This document shows positions 54,323-61,917 of a stretch of DNA of 64,000 nucleotides, piece by piece. The notes under the pieces were generated by a model that saw nothing but the letters and a program-made list of their open reading frames with translations, did no database searches and had not been told where the DNA came from. Source of the stretch: Chlorobaculum thiosulfatiphilum (GTDB lineage Bacteria > Bacteroidota > Chlorobiia > Chlorobiales > Chlorobiaceae); the NCBI RefSeq assembly GCF_006265165.1, contig NZ_VDCH01000001.1, positions 186,001-250,000 of the forward strand, in the 5' to 3' direction. Position 1 is the stretch's first letter; every line of letters begins with the position of its first letter. Both the position numbers and the translations under genes were made by a program.

Positions 54323-55336
54323 ATGGCTGAACGATCCGCAAAAGCTTACGGCAAACTCTTCGAGGTGCGCCTCCTCCATCACTACTGGCTGGACGACGGC
54401 CCGACGCTGTTCGACCGCCTTCCGGCTGCGCAGCAGGAGCGTTATCTGTTGAATTATAACGTGGGCGCATTTCTGGAGATCACACCGACGGCGGCGACCG
54501 AAAAGAGGCTGAAAGCTTTCGGCGCGCTCTGGCGAAAGACGAAGAGCGGCTTCATCGCCGCCGCGCCAAGCGACGCGGCTCTGCCTCTGGACACGGTGCT
54601 GGAGTGGAGCCTCAAGGTCATCGACCCCGAATTTTTCAACTACACGGCGCTCACCTTGCGGCCGCAATCGATCCGCGAGTGCTACACCAGCGACAAGAGT
54701 ACCCGCTACCGTTTCAAAGAAAACGTGCCGGTCTTCAGCAACCTCACCGGCGCTTCGAGGGGCAGCGGCGAAAGCAAGAGCCTCTTTCTGTCGAAAGAGA
54801 TCGAGACGCTCGACGCCGGAGATGGCATTGAAGCACTTTTCGAGGACGGCGGCGCGCTCTGCCAGCTCACGGCTGACCAGACCGGCGGCGCTCCGGCCTT
54901 TCAGACGCTCGAGAGCGACGCCGGTTCGATGCCGGTTTTCGCCAACCAGAACGACGTTCCGGAAGTCGCAGCGCCGGAGGGCGTAACGGATGCGCCGTCG
55001 AGAGGCCTCCTGCTCGCCGACGATCTGCCCGCCGACCTCTTCGCGCTTGTCCGGCTGACGGCAACGCGCGGCGACGACGATGGGTTCAGCTTCGTCGGCA
55101 ACGATGGCAAGCCTCTGGCGAGCGGGCCGGTCTTCGAGGTGCGCTTCAAGAACCGCCGCGCCTGGTGGAAGTGGATCGGACGCGACGGCAGCGAAAGCCT
55201 CTCGACCGAACCGCTCCCCATGACCTTTTACGGCAACGCTTCCATCGAGGGCAAGAAGAAAGCCCCCGCGGATACGGTCAAAACCGAAATGGCCGGAACC
55301 GCCATATCGAAACTTGTTTCGGAAATTTTTATCTGA
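54323..55336 (+). CDS. Unknown protein of the eCIS cluster
   Basis: 337 aa, soluble-looking, no signal peptide. The N-terminus (YGKLFEVRLLHHYWLDDGPTLFDRLPAAQQERYLLNYNVGAFLEI) and the last third (FEVRFKNRRAWWKWIGRDGSESLSTEPLPMTFYG) are rich in aromatics and beta strands. It is tightly placed, 6 nt after the cap gene and 28 nt before the sheath. I do not recognise the family. Position suggests a structural or assembly part of this eCIS subtype. Confidence 0.7.
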   Translation: MAERSAKAYGKLFEVRLLHHYWLDDGPTLFDRLPAAQQERYLLNYNVGAFLEITPTAATEKRLKAFGALWRKTKSGFIAAAPSDAALPLDTVLEWSLKVIDPEFFNYTALTLRPQSIRECYTSDKSTRYRFKENVPVFSNLTGASRGSGESKSLFLSKEIETLDAGDGIEALFEDGGALCQLTADQTGGAPAFQTLESDAGSMPVFANQNDVPEVAAPEGVTDAPSRGLLLADDLPADLFALVRLTATRGDDDGFSFVGNDGKPLASGPVFEVRFKNRRAWWKWIGRDGSESLSTEPLPMTFYGNASIEGKKKAPADTVKTEMAGTAISKLVSEIFI

Positions 55337-55364
55337 CCCAACCTCAACCTAAACGGGATACATC

Positions 55365-57443
55365 ATGGCAACAACGTACAAGACCCCCGGCGTCTATATC
55401 GAGGAAATCCCGAAGTTTCCACCTTCGATTGCAGCCGTGGCGACGGCGATTCCGGCCTTTATCGGCTATACCGAAAAGGCGCTCAAACAGGGCGAGTCGC
55501 TCGTCGGCAAGCCAACCCGGATCGAATCGATCGCCGAGTACGTCGAGCTTTTCGGCCAGGGGCCGTCGCAGGAGATCGAGCTCTATCTCGACGCAGACAA
55601 CAACTTCATCAGCAGCGGCAAGCCCGACGGCAGCAGCGCCTGGCTCCTGTACGACAGCCTCCGGATGTTCTACGCCAACGGCGGCGGGAACTGCTACATC
55701 GTTTCCGTCGGCAGCTACAGCGACACGCTCGACAAGCAGGATTTCCTCGACGGACTCGCCGCCGTGGAGAGCGAGGACGAACCGACCATTCTGCTCTTCC
55801 CCGACGCCGTCAATCTGGAGGATCCGGGCCTGCACGACGTTCAGGTCGCCGCGCTCTCGCAATGCAAAAAGCTCATGGATCGCGTGACGCTGTGCGACAC
55901 GATCAGTTCGGGCGACTTCGGTGACGACGTCCAGAAGCTCCGCAACGGCATCGGCATCAACAACCTCAAGTACGGCGCGGCCTACGGCCCCTGGATCAAC
56001 ACCAGTCTGCCCCGCACCTTCTACTACCGCGACCTCACGCTCAAGCGCGACAACAAAGACGGCGACCCCATCGCGCTCGGCAGCCTGACCAGCGACAGCG
56101 CGATCCAGCAAATGCTCTCGGATGTCGCCGAAGCGCAGAACGCGGTCGATGCGCTCAAGGAGGCCGAAGCCGACGGAACCGACGACACCACCTGGGCGGC
56201 AAAGTTCAAAAAACTCTCCGACGCTTACAACGGTTCGTCAGCCACCGCTGCAGCCGATCTGCAAGCGCCGTTGCAAGGCATGTACGACCTGCTCGCTCTG
56301 GTCGTGGCCGACGTCAGCGACATGATCGCCTCGCTTCCGACGGTTGTCACCACCTCGCCCGATCCGTCGGTTCCGGAGACCAAAGACTTCATCCTCGAAA
56401 AGGACATCACGCAGTACCTCGGCAGCTCGGCGCTGAAAAGCTCGGCCTTCGACGTGCTGGCCGCGCACTACAACTATCTGGCCACGACAGGCATGCCCGG
56501 CGAGGCCGAGGAAGGATCTGAAGAAGAACCGGAAAATGTGACCATCAAACTCTTCTCGGACAATCCCTCCAGCGCCACGACCGATCTCGGCAAAGCGATC
56601 GAGCTGCTTGACTACGCCAACGCCGCCGCTTTCCTTGCAGTATCGAAAACGGATGTCACCGCCAAATACGCCGACGCGAAGACGCCCAGAGAGATGGCCG
56701 ACATCGCCCGGAACGCCGCCGCGCAGGCCGCAAGCTCCATCATCGCGCTCTTCCGCTTCGCCGAGAGTTCGGCTGCCGAGTACGAAAAGAAGTTCAACGA
56801 CGCCCTCTTGAGCGGCTTCGGAACCTACAAGAGCCTGGTCAGCAAAGCGATAGAGTCGCTCAACCAGCTTCCGCCGTCGGGCGCGATTGCGGGCGTGTAC
56901 GCGGCTGTGGACTCGGATCGCGGCGTCTGGAAAGCTCCGGCCAACGTCAGCCTGAACTCGGTGGTCAGCACGGTCGCGAAGATTTCACACGAGCAGCAGG
57001 CGGACTACAACGTGGACGCGAACGCCGGCAAATCGATCAACATCATCCGCAGCTTCACCGGCAAGGGCGTACTGGTCTGGGGCGCGCGTACGCTGGCGGG
57101 CAACGACAACGAGTGGCGCTACGTCAACGTCCGGCGCTTCTTCAACTTCGTCGAGGAGTCGGTCAAGAAGGCGACAGAACAGTTCGTCTTCGAGCCGAAC
57201 GACGCCAACACCTGGGTGCGCATCCAGGCCATGATCGAGAACTTCCTGACGGTGCAGTGGCGGCAGGGCGCGTTGCAGGGCATCAAGCCCGAACACGCCT
57301 TCTACGTCTCGCTCGGCCTCGGCAAGACGATGACCTCGCTCGACATCCTCGAAGGCCGCATGATCATCGAAATCGGCATGGCCGCCGTCAGGCCCGCCGA
57401 ATTCATCATCCTGCGCTTCTCGCACAAGATGGCCGAGTCGTAA
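55365..57443 (+). CDS. Contractile tail sheath protein
   Basis: 692 aa. N-terminus TTYKTPGVYIEEIPKFPPSIAAVATAIPAFIGYTEKA is the phage/eCIS sheath signature. A long insertion at residues ~230-480 (helical, Ala/Asp-rich) precedes the conserved C-terminal sheath core GKGVLVWGARTLAGNDNEWRYVNVRRFFNFVEESVKKATEQFVFEPND and IEIGMAAVRPAEFIILRFSHK. Sheath contraction drives the inner tube into a target. Only one sheath gene is seen, unlike Afp with three. Confidence 0.95.
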   Translation: MATTYKTPGVYIEEIPKFPPSIAAVATAIPAFIGYTEKALKQGESLVGKPTRIESIAEYVELFGQGPSQEIELYLDADNNFISSGKPDGSSAWLLYDSLRMFYANGGGNCYIVSVGSYSDTLDKQDFLDGLAAVESEDEPTILLFPDAVNLEDPGLHDVQVAALSQCKKLMDRVTLCDTISSGDFGDDVQKLRNGIGINNLKYGAAYGPWINTSLPRTFYYRDLTLKRDNKDGDPIALGSLTSDSAIQQMLSDVAEAQNAVDALKEAEADGTDDTTWAAKFKKLSDAYNGSSATAAADLQAPLQGMYDLLALVVADVSDMIASLPTVVTTSPDPSVPETKDFILEKDITQYLGSSALKSSAFDVLAAHYNYLATTGMPGEAEEGSEEEPENVTIKLFSDNPSSATTDLGKAIELLDYANAAAFLAVSKTDVTAKYADAKTPREMADIARNAAAQAASSIIALFRFAESSAAEYEKKFNDALLSGFGTYKSLVSKAIESLNQLPPSGAIAGVYAAVDSDRGVWKAPANVSLNSVVSTVAKISHEQQADYNVDANAGKSINIIRSFTGKGVLVWGARTLAGNDNEWRYVNVRRFFNFVEESVKKATEQFVFEPNDANTWVRIQAMIENFLTVQWRQGALQGIKPEHAFYVSLGLGKTMTSLDILEGRMIIEIGMAAVRPAEFIILRFSHKMAES

Positions 57444-57499
57444 CTGTTGAACGGAGCATTCGATAACCAGTTTTTTCAATCCATAAACCTCACACGACT

Positions 57500-57937
57500 A
57501 TGGCACAGGAATATCCGATACCAAGGTTTCACTTTCAGGTTGACTGGGGAGGCGCCAAACTCAGCTTCACCGAAGTCACCGGCCTGGTGATGGAGCGCGA
57601 AAAGATCGAGTACCGGCACAGCGACAGCAAGGACTTCAGCAAAATCGCCATGCCGGGCATGGTCAAAAACAGCAACATCACGCTCAAGCGCGGCAAGTTC
57701 GAGAACGACTTCGACTTCAATTCGTGGCTCGAAGCGGTGGCCAACGAGCGCGTAGAGAACCGCCGCGACGTCACCATCCGGCTGCTCAACGAGAAGCACT
57801 CGCCGGTGGCGGCCTGGACGGCGGCGCGCTGCTTCCCGGTCAAAATCAGTGCGCCCGATTTGAAATCCGACGCCAACGAGGTGGCCATCGAAAGCATCGA
57901 GCTGGCGCACGAAGGGCTGAAACTGATGAAGGTCTGA
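57500..57937 (+). CDS. Tail tube protein, copy 1 (gp19-like)
   Basis: 145 aa. YPIPRFHFQVDWGGAKLSFTEVTGLVMEREKIEYRH and TLKRGKFENDFDFNSWLEAV with a C-terminal SIELAHEGLKLMK match the T4-like tail tube family (Afp1/5 type). Hexameric rings stack into the inner tube inside the sheath. 56 nt separate it from the sheath gene and 13 nt from the second tube gene. Confidence 0.93.
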   Translation: MAQEYPIPRFHFQVDWGGAKLSFTEVTGLVMEREKIEYRHSDSKDFSKIAMPGMVKNSNITLKRGKFENDFDFNSWLEAVANERVENRRDVTIRLLNEKHSPVAAWTAARCFPVKISAPDLKSDANEVAIESIELAHEGLKLMKV

Positions 57938-57950
57938 GAGGAACGACGTT

Positions 57951-58394
57951 ATGGTTGATTACTATCCTCCGTGGGGGTTCTATTTCCGGGTGGTCTTTGG
58001 CATCAGCAAGGACAAGAACGATGCGCGCTTCCAGTCGGTCTCGGGCCTGTCGGTCGAGTACGACTTCGAGACCTTCCGGGAAGGGGGCGAGAACCGCTTC
58101 GAGCACAAGCTGCCGACGAGGACGAAGTATGCCGACCTGGTGCTCAAGCGCGGCCTGTTGACCGATTCGTCGGTCATCGAGTGGCTGACCGACGCCTTCC
58201 GGAACCGCTCGTTCACCCCCACGGACTTGTCGGTCAACCTCTTGAACGAAAAAGGCGAGCCGCTGCAAACCTGGAACGTGGTTCACGCCATTCCCAAAAA
58301 GTGGCTCGTCAGCGATTTCAATGCGAACGAAAACAGCGTCGTCGTCGAAACGATGGAGCTGAGTTACCGCTACTTCACCGTCCAGAAAGGATAG
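57951..58394 (+). CDS. Tail tube protein, copy 2 (gp19-like)
   Basis: 147 aa. YPPWGFYFRVVFGISKDKNDARFQSVSGLSVEYDFETFREGG, LVLKRGLLTDSSVIEWLTDAF and METMELSYRYFTVQKG are of the same tube family but clearly divergent from copy 1. In Afp/PVC systems such a second tube form is the baseplate-side initiator ring. The ATG has GAGGAACG nearby. Confidence 0.92.
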   Translation: MVDYYPPWGFYFRVVFGISKDKNDARFQSVSGLSVEYDFETFREGGENRFEHKLPTRTKYADLVLKRGLLTDSSVIEWLTDAFRNRSFTPTDLSVNLLNEKGEPLQTWNVVHAIPKKWLVSDFNANENSVVVETMELSYRYFTVQKG

Positions 58395-58398
58395 AGCC

Positions 58399-58593
58399 AT
58401 GCCGGTAGAGATCAGGGAGCTGCATATCAAGGTGACGGTCAATGAAGCGCCGCAGGACGAGGGCGCACAGGCCAGCCGGAACGGCGCGGAGCGGAGCGGC
58501 GGCGGCGCAGGCGGCGGTGCGGATCGCGAAGCGATCGTGGCCGAGTGCGTCGAACAGGTGCTCCGGATTATGCAAAACAAACGTGAACGCTGA
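58399..58593 (+). CDS. DUF5908-type small eCIS protein
   Basis: 64 aa. PVEIRELHIKVTVNE at the start and REAIVAECVEQVLRIMQNKRER at the end are the DUF5908 pattern, with a Gly/Ala-rich middle. Small genes of this family sit after the tube genes in Bacteroidota-type contractile clusters. The stop overlaps the next ATG by 1 nt. Function unknown. Confidence 0.75.
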   Translation: MPVEIRELHIKVTVNEAPQDEGAQASRNGAERSGGGAGGGADREAIVAECVEQVLRIMQNKRER

Positions 58594-59303
58594 TGGCTGA
58601 GAGCGGAAAACTCGAAAAGATGCTGATCCTGGCCTTTTCCGATTCGAAGAAGGCCGAAGGCGGCGGCAAAAAGGAGGCGGACGACTACGTCGAGGCGCTC
58701 ATCAATCCGGAGAACTATACTCAAAGCTTCAAGCTGAAGTTCTCGAAATCGGGTCAGGCTCAAGGCTCCAGCGGCCAGCAGCTCAAGTACGAATATTCCG
58801 AGCCGGGCGAGATGAGCTTCGATTTCCTGTTCGACAACACCGGCATCATCGACGGAAATCCGCGTGACTCGATCACCGAGGATATCAAGAAGTTCCGAAA
58901 GGTGCTGACCGATTACAAGGGTGACGCGCACGAGCCGAGGCACTTCAAGCTGGTGTGGGGCGAGAACTCGATTTTCAAGGGACGGGTGACGTCGCTCGAT
59001 ATCACCTACAAGCTCTTCAAGCCGGACGGTACGCCTCTGCGCGCCACGGCCAAGGTGACCTTCAAGAGCAGCATCGAGGAGGAGAAACGCGCCGCCACGG
59101 AGGACAGGCAGTCCGCCGACCTGACCCACATCCGCAAGGTCAGAGCCGGTGACACCCTGCCGCTGATGTGTTTCAGAATTTACGGCGACTCGAAGTACTA
59201 TCTCGACGTAGCCGCGGCCAACGGGCTGGACGATTTCCGCTCGCTCACGCCGGGCGCGGAGATCAGGTTTCCCTCCATCGAAAAAACCGGCAGATCATCG
59301 TGA
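58593..59303 (+). CDS. LysM-containing baseplate protein (Afp7/gp53-like)
   Basis: 236 aa. N-terminal beta segments (ALINPENYTQSFKLKFSKSGQ, EMSFDFLFDNTGIIDG) and HFKLVWGENSIFKGRVTSLDITYKLFKPDGTPLRATAKVTF, the pattern of Afp7-type baseplate proteins. A C-terminal LysM-like segment follows: RAGDTLPLMCFRIYGDSKYYLDVAAANGLDDFRSLTPGAEIRFP. It probably links tube and spike. Its stop overlaps the spike start (GTGA). Confidence 0.88.
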   Translation: MAESGKLEKMLILAFSDSKKAEGGGKKEADDYVEALINPENYTQSFKLKFSKSGQAQGSSGQQLKYEYSEPGEMSFDFLFDNTGIIDGNPRDSITEDIKKFRKVLTDYKGDAHEPRHFKLVWGENSIFKGRVTSLDITYKLFKPDGTPLRATAKVTFKSSIEEEKRAATEDRQSADLTHIRKVRAGDTLPLMCFRIYGDSKYYLDVAAANGLDDFRSLTPGAEIRFPSIEKTGRSS

Positions 59304-61066
59304 GTCCCGAGAACACCATACCGACACCGGCGACTCCGGATGTGTGCACCTTCGCGGTGCTGATCGACGGCGCGGAGATGCCCGGCAAATTCCAGCTCGT
59401 GGCGCTCTCGGTATCGCACGAACTGAACAGGATTCCCTCCGCCGAGCTGCATCTGTTAGACGGGCAGGCTTCGACGGGGACGTTCGAGGCGAGCGACGAT
59501 GAGCTGTTCCTACCGGGCAAAGAGATCGAGATTCAGCTCGGCTACCGCTCGACGAACGACAAGGTTTTCAAAGGATTGATCGTCAAGCAAGGCATCAGAA
59601 TCCGCAAGAACGGCAGCTTTCTCGCCGTCGAGTGCCGGGGCAAAGCGGTGAAAATGACGAGGGGACTCAAAAGCCGCTACTTCGCCGACGTGAAGGATAG
59701 CGACGTCATGGAGGAGATCATCGGCGAGTACGGACTGCAAAGCGACGTAACGGCGAGTACGCCCGAAGCGGGATCGGTGGTGCAGTACGAATCGACCGAC
59801 TGGGATTTTCTGGTCTGCCGCGCCGAGGCCAACGGGATGGTGGTGGCGGCTTCGGATGATACGGTGACGGTCGCCCCGCCCGACACCTCCACCGATCCCG
59901 CCGTGACGGTGCGCTTCGGAGCGACCGTGCTGGAGCTCGACGCGGAGCTGGACGCCCGTGTGCAGCAGAGCGGCATCAAGGCCGCCGCGTGGAATCCGGC
60001 GGATCAGGCGCTGGTGGAGTCCGAGGCGAGCGAACCCTCGACGACCGGCAACGGAAACCTTTCGGCGGACGACCTCGCCGAGGTGCTCGGCGGCGATGCG
60101 GCGGTGATCCGCCACGGGGGCAACCTGAGCCAGCCCGAGTTGCAGGCCTGGGCGGACGGGCGACTGATGAAGGAGCGGCTCTCGAAGGTGCGCGGACGGG
60201 TGCGATTCCAAGGGCTGGCGTCGGTACTGCCCGGCCAGGTGATCGAGGTGACTGGCATCGGCGCGAGGTTCGAGGGCAAGCTCTACGTCTCCGGTGTGCG
60301 GCAGACGGTGAGCGGCGGCAACTGGGAGACCGACGTGCAGTTCGGCCTTGATCCGGAGCTTTTCCCGGAGCGCTACAACCTCCGCCCGCTGCCCGCATCG
60401 GGGCTTCTGCCCGGCGTCGGCGGCTTGCAGATGGGCGTCGTGACGGTGCTGGAGGGCGACCCGGAGAGCATGGAACGCATCAAGGTGCGGCTGCCGCTCG
60501 TCAGCGATTCGGACGAGGGGGTCTGGGCGCGGCTCGCAACGCTCGACGCAGGCGACGGGCGCGGCGCGTTTTTCCGCCCCGAGATCGGCGACGAGGTGGT
60601 GGTGGGCTTCATCGCCGACGACCCGCGCCATCCGGTGGTGCTCGGCATGTGCCACAGCGGCGCCAAACCCGCGCCGGAACCGGCCTCGGACGACAACCAC
60701 CGCAAGGGCTACGTGAGCCGCGAGAAGCTGATGCTCACCTTCGACGACGAAAAGAAGATCATCCACCTCGAAACGCCCGGCGGCAACAAGCTCTCGCTGT
60801 CGGACGAGAAGAAGGGCATTCTCATCGAGGATATGAACGGCAACAAGATCACCCTCGACGACAAAGGCATCACCATCGAGAGCGCGAGCGACATCGTCTT
60901 CAAGGCGACCGGCGACCTCAAGGCCGAGGGGGTGAACATCGAGCTGGCGGCGCAAAGCGGCTTCAAGGCCGAAGGCTCGGCGACGGCGGAACTCTCCGGA
61001 GCGAGCGCGGAACTCAAGGGCAGCGCCACCGCGAAGATCAGCGGCGGCATGGTGCAGATAAACTGA
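59300..61066 (+). CDS. VgrG-like central spike protein (Afp8)
   Basis: 588 aa from the GTG at 59300 overlapping the previous stop. The gp27-like hub part is VCTFAVLIDGAEMPGKFQLVALSVSHELNRIPSAELHLLDG and FLPGKEIEIQLGYRSTNDKVFKGLI; the gp5-like OB-fold is MGVVTVLEGDPESMERIKVRLPLVSDSDEGVWARLATLDAGDGRGAFFRPEIGDEVVVGFI. A C-terminal beta-helix (ITLDDKGITIESASDIVFKATGDLKAEG) is capped by the PAAR protein encoded next. No effector domain is fused. Confidence 0.95.
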   Translation: MSPENTIPTPATPDVCTFAVLIDGAEMPGKFQLVALSVSHELNRIPSAELHLLDGQASTGTFEASDDELFLPGKEIEIQLGYRSTNDKVFKGLIVKQGIRIRKNGSFLAVECRGKAVKMTRGLKSRYFADVKDSDVMEEIIGEYGLQSDVTASTPEAGSVVQYESTDWDFLVCRAEANGMVVAASDDTVTVAPPDTSTDPAVTVRFGATVLELDAELDARVQQSGIKAAAWNPADQALVESEASEPSTTGNGNLSADDLAEVLGGDAAVIRHGGNLSQPELQAWADGRLMKERLSKVRGRVRFQGLASVLPGQVIEVTGIGARFEGKLYVSGVRQTVSGGNWETDVQFGLDPELFPERYNLRPLPASGLLPGVGGLQMGVVTVLEGDPESMERIKVRLPLVSDSDEGVWARLATLDAGDGRGAFFRPEIGDEVVVGFIADDPRHPVVLGMCHSGAKPAPEPASDDNHRKGYVSREKLMLTFDDEKKIIHLETPGGNKLSLSDEKKGILIEDMNGNKITLDDKGITIESASDIVFKATGDLKAEGVNIELAAQSGFKAEGSATAELSGASAELKGSATAKISGGMVQIN

Positions 61067-61080
61067 AACCGGAAAACGAG

Positions 61081-61350
61081 ATGGCATTCGCGGCACGAGT
61101 CGGCGACATGATCGTCAGCACCGCAACGCAGGGCGCGCCGGCGCCCATCATCCCGCCCGGAGCGCCGACGGTGCTCATCGGCGGAATGCCGGCGGCGCGC
61201 CTCGGCGACTCGTGCGGCGCGGACGCCATCGCGATGGGTTCGACAACCGTCCTCATCGGCGGAATGCCCGCCGCCAGAGTCGGCGACCCGACCGCCGGCG
61301 GAGGCGCAATCATGCCCCCCGGAGCACCAACCGTGATGATCGGAGGGTAA
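61081..61350 (+). CDS. PAAR-domain spike tip
   Basis: 89 aa. FAARVGDMIVSTATQGAP, then two PGAPTVLIGGMPAARLGD-type repeats and a final PPGAPTVMIGG. PAAR proteins form the sharp conical tip on VgrG spikes and may carry effectors; this one is minimal. 14 nt after the spike gene. Confidence 0.93.
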   Translation: MAFAARVGDMIVSTATQGAPAPIIPPGAPTVLIGGMPAARLGDSCGADAIAMGSTTVLIGGMPAARVGDPTAGGGAIMPPGAPTVMIGG

Positions 61351-61473
61351 AATTGATAATTGAAAATGTAGGGGCAGGCCTCGCGCCTGCCCAGCCCGGT
61401 AATTCGCAAATAGATCTTATAAGTCCTATACGACCTATAAGACCCATGCGACCCATAACTCTTCTTCTTTGAC
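61351..61473. other. Interruption in the eCIS operon with hairpin
   Basis: 123 bp non-coding in an otherwise packed operon. It holds the perfect stem GGGCAGGC (61372-61379) / GCCTGCCC (61385-61392) without a T-run, then nonamer array site B (TATAAGTCC, TATACGACC, TATAAGACC, CATGCGACC). It may limit or tune expression of the downstream baseplate genes. Confidence 0.6.
61418..61458. repeat. Nonamer repeat array, site B
   Basis: Units TATAAGTCC, TATACGACC, TATAAGACC, CATGCGACC and a partial CATAACTCT, period 9, sharing an 18-bp identical run with site A. Confidence 0.75.
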
Positions 61474-61914
61474 ATGCAATACCCTTTTCTTGGACGTGGC
61501 TGGGCTTTTCCGCCGGTGTTCGACCGGAACCTGCCGGGCGCGAGGATGCTCGAAGACGAGGAGGAGATAGCGTCGAGCCTCGCGGTGCTGCTCGGCACGG
61601 CGCAGGGCGAGCGGGTCATGATGCCCTGGTACGGCTGCAACCTCGACGAGCTGATCTACGAAAACCTCGACACGCGCATCAAAACCCTCGTCGCCGACAA
61701 GATCGAATCGGCCATTCTCTACCACGAACCGCGCATCCGGCTCGAAAAGGTCTCGATCGAAAAGAGCGCCGAGAACGAAGGCATCCTGCTCATCAGCATC
61801 GACTACACGGTCAAGACCACCAATTCACGTTTCAACATGGTTTATCCGTTCTACATCCAGGAGGGTACCGACATCGACATGGCAATAACCGTCAATCCTT
61901 TGGGGGAGAACTGA
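61474..61914 (+). CDS. gp25-like baseplate wedge protein (Afp9)
   Basis: 146 aa. LGRGWAFPPVFDRNLPGARMLEDEEEIASSLAVLLGTAQGERVMMPWYGCNLDELIYENLD is the gp25/W family with the EPR-type segment ILYHEPRIRLEKVSIE. It builds the baseplate wedge around the hub and nucleates the sheath. The ribosome site is not obvious; the gene starts after the 123-bp interruption. Confidence 0.93.
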   Translation: MQYPFLGRGWAFPPVFDRNLPGARMLEDEEEIASSLAVLLGTAQGERVMMPWYGCNLDELIYENLDTRIKTLVADKIESAILYHEPRIRLEKVSIEKSAENEGILLISIDYTVKTTNSRFNMVYPFYIQEGTDIDMAITVNPLGEN

Positions 61915-61917
61915 AGC

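Noticed and set aside
59510-61096. 528-codon minus-strand frame opposite the spike gene
   Set aside because: The plus strand has full VgrG-like architecture and operon spacing; the reverse frame has no recognisable domain.
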